64,000 nucleotides of DNA from DATEPR01 sp963780635 (GTDB taxonomy: Bacteria > Actinomycetota > Actinomycetes > Mycobacteriales > Pseudonocardiaceae). The stretch covers positions 124,001-188,000 of the forward strand of contig CAWACW010000012.1 of NCBI GenBank assembly GCA_963780635.1, in the 5' to 3' direction. A program made the translations under genes and the position numbers. The notes below the pieces were generated by a model. The model had not been told where the DNA came from. It made no database searches and saw only the letters and a program-made list of their open reading frames with translations. The first letter of the stretch is position 1. Every line of letters begins with the position of its first letter. Shown piece after piece: positions 8,380 to 17,868 of the stretch.

Positions 8380-9191
8380 CCGTGACGGGTGAGCGTCGGC
8401 TGGTGCAGATCGGCCAGGGCCGGATGGTGATGCACACGTGGGGTACCGGTGACCCGGTGGTCCTGCTGCACCCGCTGGCCCTGTCCGGTGAGCTGTGGCA
8501 GCCGCTGGCCGAGGCACTCGCGAGCGAGTTCCAGGTGTTCGCGCCCGACCAGCGTGGCTGCGGCGGCACGTCGTGGGACGGGGGTTCCTTCACGTTGGAG
8601 GACATGGCCGACGACCTGGCGCAGGCGTTGGACACGCTCGCGGTGGGGCCGGTGCACCTGCTGGGCATGTCGATGGGCGGCGGGGTCGCGATGAGTTTCG
8701 CGGCGCGCCACCCCGACCGGGTGCGCTCGCTGACACTGGCCGACACGACCGCCTGGTACGGGCCGGACGCGGTGAGCGCGTGGGCAGAGCGGGCCGAGAA
8801 GGCCGCGTCCGTGCCGCGGGAGAAGCAGGTCACGTTCCAGGTGGACCGGTGGTTCTCCGAACCCTTCGTGCGCGATCACCCCAGTGAGGTGGAGCGGGTG
8901 GTGCGGATCTTCGTGGCCACCGACAGCCGGGCGCACGCCGCCGCGTGTGTGGCGATGGGCGCGTTCGACGCGCGCGACCGGCTGCCCTCGATCACCGCCC
9001 CGACCCTGGTCATGGTCGGCGAGCACGACTACGCGACCCCGCCGGACATGGCGCGCACGCTCGCCGAGGGTGTCCCGGGCGCCACTCTGCGGGTGCTGCC
9101 CGAACTGCGGCACATGTCACTGATCGAGCGACCCGAACTGGCCGCGGTGATCCGCGCGCACCTGCACGGGCAGCCCGTCACCGCTGTCTGA
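8376..9191 (+). CDS. alpha/beta hydrolase (enol-lactonase-like)
   Basis: A 271-residue alpha/beta hydrolase. The nucleophile elbow GMSMGG has Ser99, the acid is the Asp of VGEHDYATPP, and the His is in ELRHMSLIERP. The nearest well-known type is 3-oxoadipate enol-lactonase (PcaD), but deformylase or C-C hydrolase roles are equally possible. The GTG start overlaps the preceding stop (GTGA), so it is translated together with the amidohydrolase and probably acts in the same ring-degradation route. Confidence 0.85.
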   Translation: MTVTGERRLVQIGQGRMVMHTWGTGDPVVLLHPLALSGELWQPLAEALASEFQVFAPDQRGCGGTSWDGGSFTLEDMADDLAQALDTLAVGPVHLLGMSMGGGVAMSFAARHPDRVRSLTLADTTAWYGPDAVSAWAERAEKAASVPREKQVTFQVDRWFSEPFVRDHPSEVERVVRIFVATDSRAHAAACVAMGAFDARDRLPSITAPTLVMVGEHDYATPPDMARTLAEGVPGATLRVLPELRHMSLIERPELAAVIRAHLHGQPVTAV

Positions 9192-9223
9192 CCCGCTCAC
9201 CCCATCGATGGAGGTTCCAACGT

Positions 9224-10105
9224 ATGAAGCCCGGCCGGTTCGCCTATCACGCGCCGCGTGAGCTGGACGAGGCGCTGGCGATGCTGCACGAGTACGGAGA
9301 CGAGGCGAAGGTGCTGGCCGGTGGGCAGAGCCTGATGCCGATGCTGAACTTCCGGCTCGCGCAGATCGAGCACCTCGTGGACATCAACCGGCTCGGCGGC
9401 GACCTCGGCGAGGTCTCGTGGGCTGCGGACACGCTGGTGATCCCGGCGCTGGTGCGGCAGCGGCGCGTGGAGCGTTCCGCCGAGGTGGCGCAGCGGCTGC
9501 CGGTGCTGGCCGATGCGCTGCGGCAGGTGGCGCACCCGCAGATCCGCAACCGGGGCACGGTGTGCGGTTCGCTCGCGCACGCCGACCCGGCCGCGGAACT
9601 GCCCAGTGTGATGTCGGTGCTGGACGCGACGTTCACGGTGGCCTCGGCGCGGGGCACCCGCACGATTCCGGTCGCGGACTTCTTCGAGTTCCACCTGACC
9701 ACGGCGATGGAACCGGACGAACTGTTGGTGAAGGTGCGCGTCAACGTGCCGGGCCCGGGCACGTACTCGGTGTTCCGGGAGTTCGCGACCCGCCACGGCG
9801 ATTTCGCGCTGGCCGGCGTCGCGGCCTTGTGCCAGGTGGACGACGCCGGGGTGGTGCGGGAGTGCCGGATCGCGGCGGCCGGGGTCAGCTCGACGCCGCA
9901 GCGGCTCACCGGGGTCGAGGAGCACGTCATCGGGCAGCGGTTGGGCGATGACGTGGTGCGCGAGGCCGAGCGGCTGGCGCGCGCGGCCGTCGACCCGACC
10001 GGGGACATCCACGCCAGTGCGGCGTACCGGCAGCGCCTGACGGGCGCGCTGGTCAGAAGGGCGCTCGCCGAAGTGCGCGCGCAGCAGGAGGTGGCACATG
10101 TCTGA
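9224..10105 (+). CDS. molybdenum hydroxylase FAD-binding subunit (CoxM-like)
   Basis: A 293-residue medium subunit of the xanthine dehydrogenase/CO dehydrogenase family. FAD-binding motifs are AGGQSLMPMLNFRL (about residues 32-45) and TVCGSLAHADPAAELP (about residues 110-125). It passes electrons from the 2Fe-2S subunit to FAD. The ATG has GGAGG 9 bp upstream; a longer frame reading back into the hydrolase gene lacks homology. It overlaps the small-subunit gene by 8 bp, in order M-S-L. Confidence 0.92.
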   Translation: MKPGRFAYHAPRELDEALAMLHEYGDEAKVLAGGQSLMPMLNFRLAQIEHLVDINRLGGDLGEVSWAADTLVIPALVRQRRVERSAEVAQRLPVLADALRQVAHPQIRNRGTVCGSLAHADPAAELPSVMSVLDATFTVASARGTRTIPVADFFEFHLTTAMEPDELLVKVRVNVPGPGTYSVFREFATRHGDFALAGVAALCQVDDAGVVRECRIAAAGVSSTPQRLTGVEEHVIGQRLGDDVVREAERLARAAVDPTGDIHASAAYRQRLTGALVRRALAEVRAQQEVAHV

Positions 10106-10610
10106 GCAGCCGACCGACACGGTGACGGCGGAGGCACCGGGGCATCTGATCTCGGTGACGGTGAACGGCACGACAGCCCAGCACGTGGTGGACGACCGGC
10201 TGACGCTGGCGGACTTCCTGCGGGAGCGGCTGCGGCTGACCGGCACACACCTGGGCTGCGAGCACGGGGTGTGCGGGGCGTGCACGGTGATCGTGGACGG
10301 TGCCGCGGTGCGTTCGTGCCTGATGCTCGCGGTGCAGGCCGACGGCGCCCAGGTGGAGACGGTCGAGGGCTTGGCGGGCGAGGGCGAGCTGGGTCCGCTG
10401 CAGCAGGCGTTCAAGCAGAACTACGCGCTGCAGTGCGGGTTCTGCACCCCGGGGTTCCTGATGAGCGTGACGGCGGCGTTGCGCGAGGGACCGGTGCGCG
10501 ACGAGGAGCAGGCGCGGGACGTGTTGTCCGGCAACATCTGCCGCTGCACCGGGTACACCGGGCTCGTGCAGGCCGTACTGGATGCCAGCAAGGAGGCCAG
10601 CGGTGAGTGA
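10098..10610 (+). CDS. molybdenum hydroxylase 2Fe-2S subunit (CoxS-like)
   Basis: A 170-residue small subunit. It has a plant-ferredoxin-type cluster (GCEHGVCGACTVIVDG plus a later Cys in VRSCLML) and a C-terminal [2Fe-2S] cluster with CGFCTPGF and NICRCTGY. It has about 15 more N-terminal residues than the other small subunit in this window. It overlaps the genes on both sides, consistent with stoichiometric translation of an M-S-L complex. Confidence 0.93.
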   Translation: MSEQPTDTVTAEAPGHLISVTVNGTTAQHVVDDRLTLADFLRERLRLTGTHLGCEHGVCGACTVIVDGAAVRSCLMLAVQADGAQVETVEGLAGEGELGPLQQAFKQNYALQCGFCTPGFLMSVTAALREGPVRDEEQARDVLSGNICRCTGYTGLVQAVLDASKEASGE

Positions 10611-12965
10611 TGGCGGGACCGTCAAGGGCATGATCGGTGCGAGTGTGTCGCGCCGCGAGGACGACCGGCTGCTCACCGGCCGCGGCCGTTACCTCGACGA
10701 CCTGGAACTGCCGGGCGCGTTGGCGGCGGCGTTCCTGCGCTCGTCGTTCGCGCACGCCAACATCCTGTCGATCGACGCGGACGCGGCGCGCGAACTGCCC
10801 GGTGTGGTCGCGATCTTCACCGGCGCGGATCTGGCGGAGATCCAGAAACCGTTGGCGCCCAAGGTGATGCACCCACAGCTGCGGGACTACCCCCGGCTGC
10901 CGATGCCGCCCAAGGCGGTGCACTACGTCGGTGAGCCGATCGCGATCGTGGTCGCGGAGTCGCGGTATCTGGCCGAGGACGCGCTGGAGCTGATCGAGGT
11001 CGAGTACGAGGAGCTGCCCGCGGTCGGGTCGACCGCGGCGGCATTGGCGCCGGGCGGGCCGCTGGCGCACGAGGGCGACGAGACCAACGTCGCGGTGAAG
11101 CTGTCGCAGAACGCGGGCGACACCGAGACGGCGCTGCGCGAGGCCCCGCACACGCTGCAGGGCGAGTTCTTCGTGATGCGCGGTGGCGGCCACTCGATGG
11201 AGTGCCGCGCGGTCGCCGCCCGCTACGACCTGACGACCGAGCAGCTGATCGTGTGGGACACCACGCAGTCGCCGCACTACGCGCGGCAGCAGCTCTCGAT
11301 GATCTACGAGATGCCCGAGGACGACATCCGGATCATCGCGCCGCCGGACGTGGGCGGCGGGTTCGGCCCGAAGGCCCAGTTCTACGGCGAGGAAGTGGTC
11401 ATCCCGTGGGTGGCCAAGTTGCTCGGAACGGCCGGTCAAGTGGGTTGAGGACCGGTCGGAGAACTTCGTGTCGGCGATGATGGAACGCTCGCAGACCCAC
11501 CGCATCGAGGTCGGGTTCGACAACGACGGCAGGCTGCTGGCGTTGCAGGACTTCGTGGAGCACGACCAGGGCGCGTACTGCGCGGGCCTGCAGGTGCCCT
11601 CGATCACGACGAGCACGGTGCCCGGCCCGTACCAAGATGCCGAACATCCACATCGAACTGCTCGCCTGCTACACGAACATGGTGCCGACCTCGTCGGTGC
11701 GCGGCGCGGGCAGGCCGCAGGCGGTGTTCGCGATGGAACGGATGATGGACCGCATCGCCGAGTACCTGGACCTGGACCCGGCGGTGGTGCGCGAGCGCAA
11801 CCTCATCCAGGCCGACGAGTTCCCGTACGCGGTGGGCATCACCTTCCGCGACGGCAGCCCGCTGACCTACGACAGCGGCGACTTCCCGGCGTTGCTGTCG
11901 GGCACGCTGGAGCGGTTGGAGTACGCGAAGACCCGCGCGTGGCAGGAGGAGATGCGCGCGCAGGGCCGCATGGTCGGCATCGGGCTGGCCGTCTACGTCG
12001 AGGGCTGCGGCCTTGGCCCGTACGAGGGCGCGAAGGTCCGGCTGACCAACAAGGGCCGCCTGCTGGTGACGCTCGCCGCCGCCGGGCAGGGCCAGGGCTA
12101 CGAGACCGTGTACGCGCAGATCGCCTCCGACGCGCTGGGCATCAACATGGACTACATCGACGTCATGACCGGCGACACCAGCAAGATCCCGTTCGGCCAG
12201 GGCACGTTCGCCTCCCGCATCACCGCCACCGCCGGCCCGGCGACCTACCAGGCCGCACAGCAGATGCGGGAACGGTTGCAGGACACCGCGGCGATCCTGC
12301 TGGGCGGGCACCCGGCGGAGATCAGCTTCATCGGCGACCGGGCCTGCCTGGACGGTGACGTCGAGAAGTCCAAGACGCTGCTGGAACTGGCACAGGTGGC
12401 CAACATCGGCAAGCACGGCATCACGCTGCCCAAGGGTGTCAAGGCGGGCCTGGAGACCTCCAGCTACTTCGCGCCCGAGCGCGCCGCCTACGCCAGCGGC
12501 GCGCACGCGGCCGTGGTGGAGGTCGACCCGGACACCGGCGGCGTGTCGGTGCTGCGCTACATCATCGGCCACGACTGCGGCAACGTGATCAACCCGCGGC
12601 TGGTGGACGGCCAGGTGCTCGGCGGGTTCGCGCACGGCATCGGCAACGCCCTGTACGAGGAAGCCGCCTACGACGAGCAAGGCCAGCCGCAGGCGGCCAG
12701 CTACCTGGACTACTCGCTGGTGTCGGCGACCGAGGTGCCGCAGGCCGAACTGTTCCACATCCACACGCCCAGCCCGCTCAATCCGCTGGGCGCCAAGGGT
12801 GCGGGCGAGGGCGGTACGATCCCGGCGCCCGCCGCGATCGCGAACGCCGTCGAGGACGCGCTGCGCCCGCTGCGGGCGCGGATCGACCGGGCACCGGTGA
12901 CGCCGGCCCGGGTCGTCGCCGCCATCGAGGACGCGGCCCTGGCCGTCGAACCCCAACCCGCATAA
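10603..12965 (+). pseudogene. molybdenum hydroxylase large subunit (CoxL/xanthine dehydrogenase-like), two frameshifts
   Basis: The Mo-cofactor subunit, about 785 residues when joined. GTG start at 10603 with AGGAGG at 10591-10596. Conserved stretches include VGGGFGPKA, VRGAGRPQ and GAGEGGTIPAP (the catalytic Glu region). The CO-dehydrogenase loop AYxCSFR is absent, so this is not a form I CODH. Homology crosses three frames: an extra A in GGAACGG (11426-11427) and an extra C in TACCAAG (11632-11633) each shift by one base. Removing both restores GRPVKWVEDRSENF and GPYKMPNIHIE. Confidence 0.85.
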
Positions 12966-12980
12966 GCATAAGAGGCAACG

Positions 12981-13670
12981 ATGCTGATCGAGAACTCCTT
13001 CCACGTGGCCGCAGATCCCGATCGGGTGTTCGCGTTCCTGTCCGATGCGAACAACGTGGTCACCTGCATGCCGGGTGCCGAGCTGGTCGAGGACCTGGGC
13101 AACGACTCCTACAAGGGCAAGGTCAAGATCAAGATCGGGCCGGTGACCGCCGCGTACTCGGGCATCGCCACGATCACCGAGCGGGACGCGGCGGGCCGGG
13201 TCGTCGTCCTGCTGGCCGAGGGCAAGGACACCAAGGGCAACGGCGCGGCGAAGGCGACCGCGACGATGCGCGTGGCAGCCGCGGATGACGGTTCGACCGT
13301 GCAGCTGTCCACGGACCTGTCGGTGACCGGCAAGCTCGCCCAGTTCGGCCGTTCGGTGATGGCCGACGTGTCGAACAAGATGGTCGGCCAGCTCGCGACG
13401 CGGGTACGCGAGACCATCGAGGCGGCCAACGTTCCCGCGGCCGCTGCCGCCACCACGGACTCCACCGCTGCCTCCATCGCAGACTCCGGTGCGGCCTCGA
13501 CCGAGCCCCCCGCGGCCGGGGCCGCGCCGGTTACCACCCCGGTGAAACCCGCCAAGCCCGCCGCCGACGACGCGATCAAGGCATCCGGAATCGTGTGGAG
13601 TGTGATCGCGGGCATCTTCCGGCGGCTGTTCGCCCGGCTGCGCGGTCGTGACGTCGGGGACTCCACATGA
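12981..13670 (+). CDS. CoxG-family SRPBCC protein
   Basis: 229 residues. The N-terminal 145 residues are a CoxG/SRPBCC domain (NSFHVAADPDRVFAFLSD, CMPGAELVE, VTGKLAQFGRS). A low-complexity Ala/Thr/Pro linker (about 146-190) leads to a C-terminal hydrophobic/basic helix (IVWSVIAGIFRRLFARLRGR) that may anchor it to the membrane. CoxG proteins accompany molybdenum hydroxylases and are thought to aid assembly or membrane recruitment. Its stop overlaps the permease start (ATGA). Confidence 0.88.
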   Translation: MLIENSFHVAADPDRVFAFLSDANNVVTCMPGAELVEDLGNDSYKGKVKIKIGPVTAAYSGIATITERDAAGRVVVLLAEGKDTKGNGAAKATATMRVAAADDGSTVQLSTDLSVTGKLAQFGRSVMADVSNKMVGQLATRVRETIEAANVPAAAAATTDSTAASIADSGAASTEPPAAGAAPVTTPVKPAKPAADDAIKASGIVWSVIAGIFRRLFARLRGRDVGDST

Positions 13671-15056
13671 CGGACACCCGGCCCGAGGCCGACACCACGC
13701 AGCCGGCACAGCAGCCGCGGCGCAAGGTGTTCGACGTCGGCATCGACGAGCGGGTGCCCACGCCCACCGCGATCGGCCTCGGTGTGCAGAACATCCTGGG
13801 CATGGCCGGGCTGCTGATCTTCCCGGCGCTTGCTGGGCGCCGCGTTCAAGCTGTCGCCCACCGACACCGCCTACCTCTACGGCGTCACGTTCATGACGTC
13901 CGGGCTGGTGGTGATCCTGCAGTCGGTGTTCCTGTTGCGGCTGCCGGTGATCCAGGGCCCCTACGCCGGGACGCTGGCCGCGCTGCTCGCGGTCGGCCAC
14001 GAGCACGGCGGCCTGGGTGCCGCGTTCGGGTCGATGGTGATCGCGGGCGCGATCTGGTGCGTGCTGGCGATCCCGTTGAAACGGTTCGGCGTGATCACGC
14101 TGCTCAGCAAGTTCGTGCGGGACCCGATCGTGACCGGCGTGATCGTGATGATCCTCGCGACCCAGCTGGCCAACACCGGGCTGCCCAACTGGCTGGGCAC
14201 CCCGGCCAGCCCCGGATTCCCCGGCATCAACATCATCGCGGGCCTGATCGCGGCGGTGCTGGTCATCGTGTTCACGGCGCTGCCCAAGGGCAACATGCTG
14301 CGCCGCGGCGCGGTACTGATCGGTGTCGTCGTGGGCACCGTGTTCTACGCGATCTTCGAGCCGACCACGTTCGGCGACGTCACCCACAACGTGGGCCTCA
14401 CCGTCCCCAGGTTCTTCCCGTTCGGGTTCTCCGTGGACGGCAGTCTCGTGGTGATCTTCTTCATCACGCTGCTGCCGGCGATCGCGGAGAGCATCGCGAC
14501 CTACGACATCGTGGCCCGCTGGGGCGAGCAGGACCTCAGCGCGTACCGGGTCTCGCAGGGCGTGTTCGGTGAGGTGCTGGGCAGCACGATCGGCAGCCTG
14601 TTCGGTGGACTGTCCACCCTGGCCTACCCGGACAACATCGGCCTGCTGCGCGTCACCCGCGTGGGTTCGCGCTACGTCACGCTGACCACCGGCATCATCC
14701 TGTTGGTGCTCGGTGGCCTGCGACCGTTCGACAGCCTGCTGCAAGCGGTGCCGCTGCCGGTGCTGGCCGCGAGCGGCACCGTCCTGTTCGGGGTGCTGTT
14801 CGCCAGCGCGATCGACGTGCTGTCGCACGTGCACTGGGACCAGCGCAACCTGCTGATCGCCGGCGTCCCGTTCATCACCGCGATGGGTGGGCTGTTCGTG
14901 CCCGCCACGACGCTGGCCGCGCTGCCCGCGGTGGTGCGGCTGATCCTGAGCCAGCCGCTGATCATCGGCACGGTGCTGCTGATCCTGATGAAGAGTGCCC
15001 TGGCGGTCCGTGGCCGCCCGGCGAACTCGCCTGACGAGGCCGCCGCGGCCGGATAG
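13667..15056 (+). pseudogene. NCS2-family nucleobase/uracil-xanthine permease, one frameshift
   Basis: A hydrophobic transporter of about 460 residues with the NCS2 pattern: an AIGLGVQNILGM start, ETIATYD-like ESIATYDIVARWGEQ, and TLAYPDNIGLLRVTRVGSR, similar to the NCS2 signature around TM10. An extra T at 13830/13831 (GCTTGCTGGG) puts the first 55 residues in another frame; deleting it gives PALLGAAFKLSP. It is last in the molybdenum hydroxylase operon. A nucleobase-type importer suggests the pathway substrate is a purine, pyrimidine or similar N-heterocycle; this is inference. Confidence 0.82.
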
Positions 15057-15066
15057 CCTGCGGACC

Positions 15067-16233
15067 GTGCGGACGGTCACGTTGGCCCTGGTCGATCCGG
15101 GTGGCGTCGCGCTCGGCGCGGTGACCCTGCCCGGTGCGACGGCATCGCCGTGGTGGCAGGAGGTCGGCGAGGTCGTCGACCTGGCCCACGGCGCCGGGCT
15201 GGACGTGACGGTGCTGCGGCTGCTGTCCGCGCAGCGGCCCCGCCCGCACGGCGGCGCGCTCACCTATCTCGCCGAGTACGCCGGGCCCGCGCCCGCGGGG
15301 CTGGACCGGTCCGCGGTGCGGTCGGACTGGACGGCACCACAGCCGTTGCGGATGGCGTGGGCGCGGCCCGGCGGACCGGCGGCGACTCTGGCGTGGGCAG
15401 GGGACGTGCTGGGGCGGCCGGTGGTGTCGGCGCGGCAGGTGCGGTCCTGGCACCTCTCGTCGATCTGGCGGCTGGACACCGCAGCCGGGCCGGTGTGGGT
15501 GAAGGAGGTGCCGGGCTTCGCCGGGCACGAGGCCGCGGTGCTGGGGTGGCTGGGCCGCCCGTCGACACCGGTGGTGCTCGGCGCGGACGGGTGCCGGATG
15601 GTGCTGGCCGACATTCCGGGCGCCGACCTGCACGACGCGACGCCCGTGCAGCGCGAGCCGATGCTGGCCGCGCTGCTGGACATCCAGGTGGCCGCGGTCG
15701 ACCGGGTGCCGGAGCTGCTGGCACTGGGCGTGCCGGAGCTGCGGGCGGACACGTTCGTGCGGCGGATCGGCGAGGTGGTCGAGCGGTGGGGGCCGCCTGC
15801 CGATCGGGCGGTGCTGGGCGAGATCGTGGCCGGGTTGCCGGAGCGCTTCGCGCGGATCGCCGGGTGCGGGGTCCCGGACACCTTGGTACACGGCGATTTC
15901 CACCCGGGCAACGTGCGCGGTGCACGGTCCACGGTGATCTTCGACTGGGGTGACAGTGTCATCGGGCACCCGGCGCTGGACCTGATCCGGATGCGCGACT
16001 GGGCGCGGCCGGCGCCCGCTCTGGCCGGCCGGTGGTGTGAGCGGTGGCTTCAGGCGGTACCCGGTAGCGACCCGGCGCGCGCGTTGGGTCTGCTGGAGGT
16101 CGTGGCCGCGTTGCGGGACGCGATCGCCTACAGCACGTTCGTCGCGTCGATCGAACCGGCCGAACGGCCCTATCATTCCGCTGACGTGCCCGAGGCCCTC
16201 GCACGGGCGGCCGAGGTGTACCGAACGTCATGA
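15067..16233 (+). CDS. aminoglycoside-phosphotransferase-family protein
   Basis: 388 residues. The kinase-like C-terminal half carries the Brenner motif LVHGDFHPGNV and the downstream metal-binding IFDWGDS, with a HPALDLIRM helix as in APH/choline-kinase-like proteins. The N-terminal ~110 residues are family-specific. GTG start at 15067, 11 bp after the permease stop. It probably phosphorylates a small molecule; there is no evidence of antibiotic resistance. It may be a read-through member of the operon or independent. Confidence 0.8.
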   Translation: MRTVTLALVDPGGVALGAVTLPGATASPWWQEVGEVVDLAHGAGLDVTVLRLLSAQRPRPHGGALTYLAEYAGPAPAGLDRSAVRSDWTAPQPLRMAWARPGGPAATLAWAGDVLGRPVVSARQVRSWHLSSIWRLDTAAGPVWVKEVPGFAGHEAAVLGWLGRPSTPVVLGADGCRMVLADIPGADLHDATPVQREPMLAALLDIQVAAVDRVPELLALGVPELRADTFVRRIGEVVERWGPPADRAVLGEIVAGLPERFARIAGCGVPDTLVHGDFHPGNVRGARSTVIFDWGDSVIGHPALDLIRMRDWARPAPALAGRWCERWLQAVPGSDPARALGLLEVVAALRDAIAYSTFVASIEPAERPYHSADVPEALARAAEVYRTS

Positions 16234-16316
16234 CAGGCATAAATATCAGGTGAACTACCCCGCTCAAGGGCATGTCGGCGCGCGTTCACATCACATGTGA
16301 GATACCGTCCCGGCTC

Positions 16317-17864
16317 ATGGCGGACAGTGCACTCTTGCTCGGCGACTACCTCCGACGGATCGGCACCCTCGTCAGGGACTCCCGCAAACACCGCGGCTGG
16401 ACCCAGGCACAACTGGCCGAGGCACTGGGCACCAGCCAGAGCGCCGTCAACCGCATCGAACAGGGCAACCAGAACCTCAGCCTGGAGATGCTCACCCGCA
16501 TCGGCAACGCGCTGGACTCCGAGATCGTGTCCCTGGGCCGATCAGGGCCGATGCACCTGCGGGTCGTCGGCGGGCGGCAGCTGTCGGGCAGCATCACCGT
16601 CAAGTCCAGCAAGAACGCCGGGGTCGCGCTGCTGTGCGCGGCGCTGCTCAACCGCGGTCGCACCACGCTGCGCCGGGTCGCGCGCATCGAGGAGGTCAAC
16701 CGGCTGCTGGAGGTGCTGGCCAGCATCGGGGTGCGCTACCGCTGGCTGGGCGAGGACAACGACCTGGAGATCGTGCCGCCCGCACGGTTCAACCTGGCCA
16801 CGATGGACGTCGAGGCCGCACGCCGCACCCGCAGCATCATCATGTTCCTCGGCCCGCTGCTGCATCACCGCACCCAGTTCGAACTGCCCTACGCGGGCGG
16901 CTGCGCGCTGGGCACCCGCACCGTCGAACCCCACCTGAGCGCGCTGCGGCCGTTCGGGCTCGAGGTCAAGGCCACCGGCGGCGAGTACCACGCCCAGGTC
17001 GACGCCACGGTCCGCCCGGGTCGGCCGATCGTGCTGACCGAACGCGGCGACACCGTGACCGAGAACGTGCTGATGGCCGCCGCCCGCCACGCGGGCACCA
17101 CGGTGATCCGCAACGCCAGTTCCAACTACATGGTGCAGGACCTGTGTTTCTACCTGACCGAGCTGGGCGTGCGGATCGACGGCGTCGGCACCACCACACT
17201 CACCGTGCACGGCCTCGCGGAGATCGACAAGGACGTCGACTACGCGCCCTCCGAGGACCCGATCGAGGCGATGAGCCTGCTCACCGCGGCCATCGTCACC
17301 GACTCGGAGATCACCATCCAGCGCTGCCCGATCGAGTTCCTCGAAGTGGAACTGGCGCTGCTGGAGGAGATGGGCCTGGACTACGACCGGACTTCGGAGT
17401 ACCCGGCCGCCAACGGCCGCACCCGGCTGGTCGACCTCACCGTGCGACCGTCGGTCCTGCACGCCCCGCACGACAAGATCCACCCGATGCCCTTTCCCGG
17501 CCTCAACATCGACAACCTGCCGTTCTTCGCGCTGATCGCCGCCACCGCGCACGGCTCGACGCTGATCCACGACTGGGTCTACGAGAACCGCGCGCTGTAC
17601 CTGACGGAACTGACGAAGCTGGGCGCGGCCGTGACGCTGATGGACCCGCACCGCGTCTACGTCGCCGGCCCCACGCACTGGTCGGCCACCGAGGTGATCT
17701 GCCCGCCCGCGTTGCGGCCCGGCGTGGTGGTGCTGCTGGCGATGCTCGCCGCGAAGGGCACATCGGTGCTGCGCAACGTGTACGTCATCAACCGCGGCTA
17801 CGAGCAGCTCGCCGACCGGCTCAACCAGCTCGGTGCGCGGATCGAACCCTTCCGCGACCTGTGA
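16317..17864 (+). CDS. XRE-MurA fusion: UDP-GlcNAc 1-carboxyvinyltransferase-like protein
   Basis: 515 residues. Residues 11-70 are an XRE HTH (QLAEALGTSQSAVNRIEQG). Residues ~78-515 are an EPSP/MurA domain with the Lys99-Asn100 pair of SSKNAGVALL, Cys196 in GGCALGTR (the fosfomycin-target position) and an Asp in LNIDNLPFF. MurA catalyses the first committed step of peptidoglycan synthesis, so the active-site set looks complete. HTH-MurA fusions occur in some actinomycetes as a second, non-housekeeping MurA. The ATG at 16317 is preferred; 15 codons upstream are open but unconserved. Confidence 0.85.
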   Translation: MADSALLLGDYLRRIGTLVRDSRKHRGWTQAQLAEALGTSQSAVNRIEQGNQNLSLEMLTRIGNALDSEIVSLGRSGPMHLRVVGGRQLSGSITVKSSKNAGVALLCAALLNRGRTTLRRVARIEEVNRLLEVLASIGVRYRWLGEDNDLEIVPPARFNLATMDVEAARRTRSIIMFLGPLLHHRTQFELPYAGGCALGTRTVEPHLSALRPFGLEVKATGGEYHAQVDATVRPGRPIVLTERGDTVTENVLMAAARHAGTTVIRNASSNYMVQDLCFYLTELGVRIDGVGTTTLTVHGLAEIDKDVDYAPSEDPIEAMSLLTAAIVTDSEITIQRCPIEFLEVELALLEEMGLDYDRTSEYPAANGRTRLVDLTVRPSVLHAPHDKIHPMPFPGLNIDNLPFFALIAATAHGSTLIHDWVYENRALYLTELTKLGAAVTLMDPHRVYVAGPTHWSATEVICPPALRPGVVVLLAMLAAKGTSVLRNVYVINRGYEQLADRLNQLGARIEPFRDL

Positions 17865-17868
17865 GCCG

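Noticed and set aside
9224..12965. True aerobic CO dehydrogenase (form I)
   Set aside because: The large subunit lacks the AYxCSFR active-site loop and has VRGAGRPQ instead; the gene set fits another xanthine-dehydrogenase-family enzyme.
11604..15263. A 1219-codon open frame on the minus strand
   Set aside because: It is antisense to CoxL, CoxG, the permease and the phosphotransferase, is dominated by Arg/His/Gly-rich low-complexity text, and has no family features. High GC makes long antisense frames common.
15067..16233. Aminoglycoside resistance enzyme
   Set aside because: It has the generic APH-fold motifs only; the long distinct N-terminal region and catabolic surroundings do not support a resistance call.
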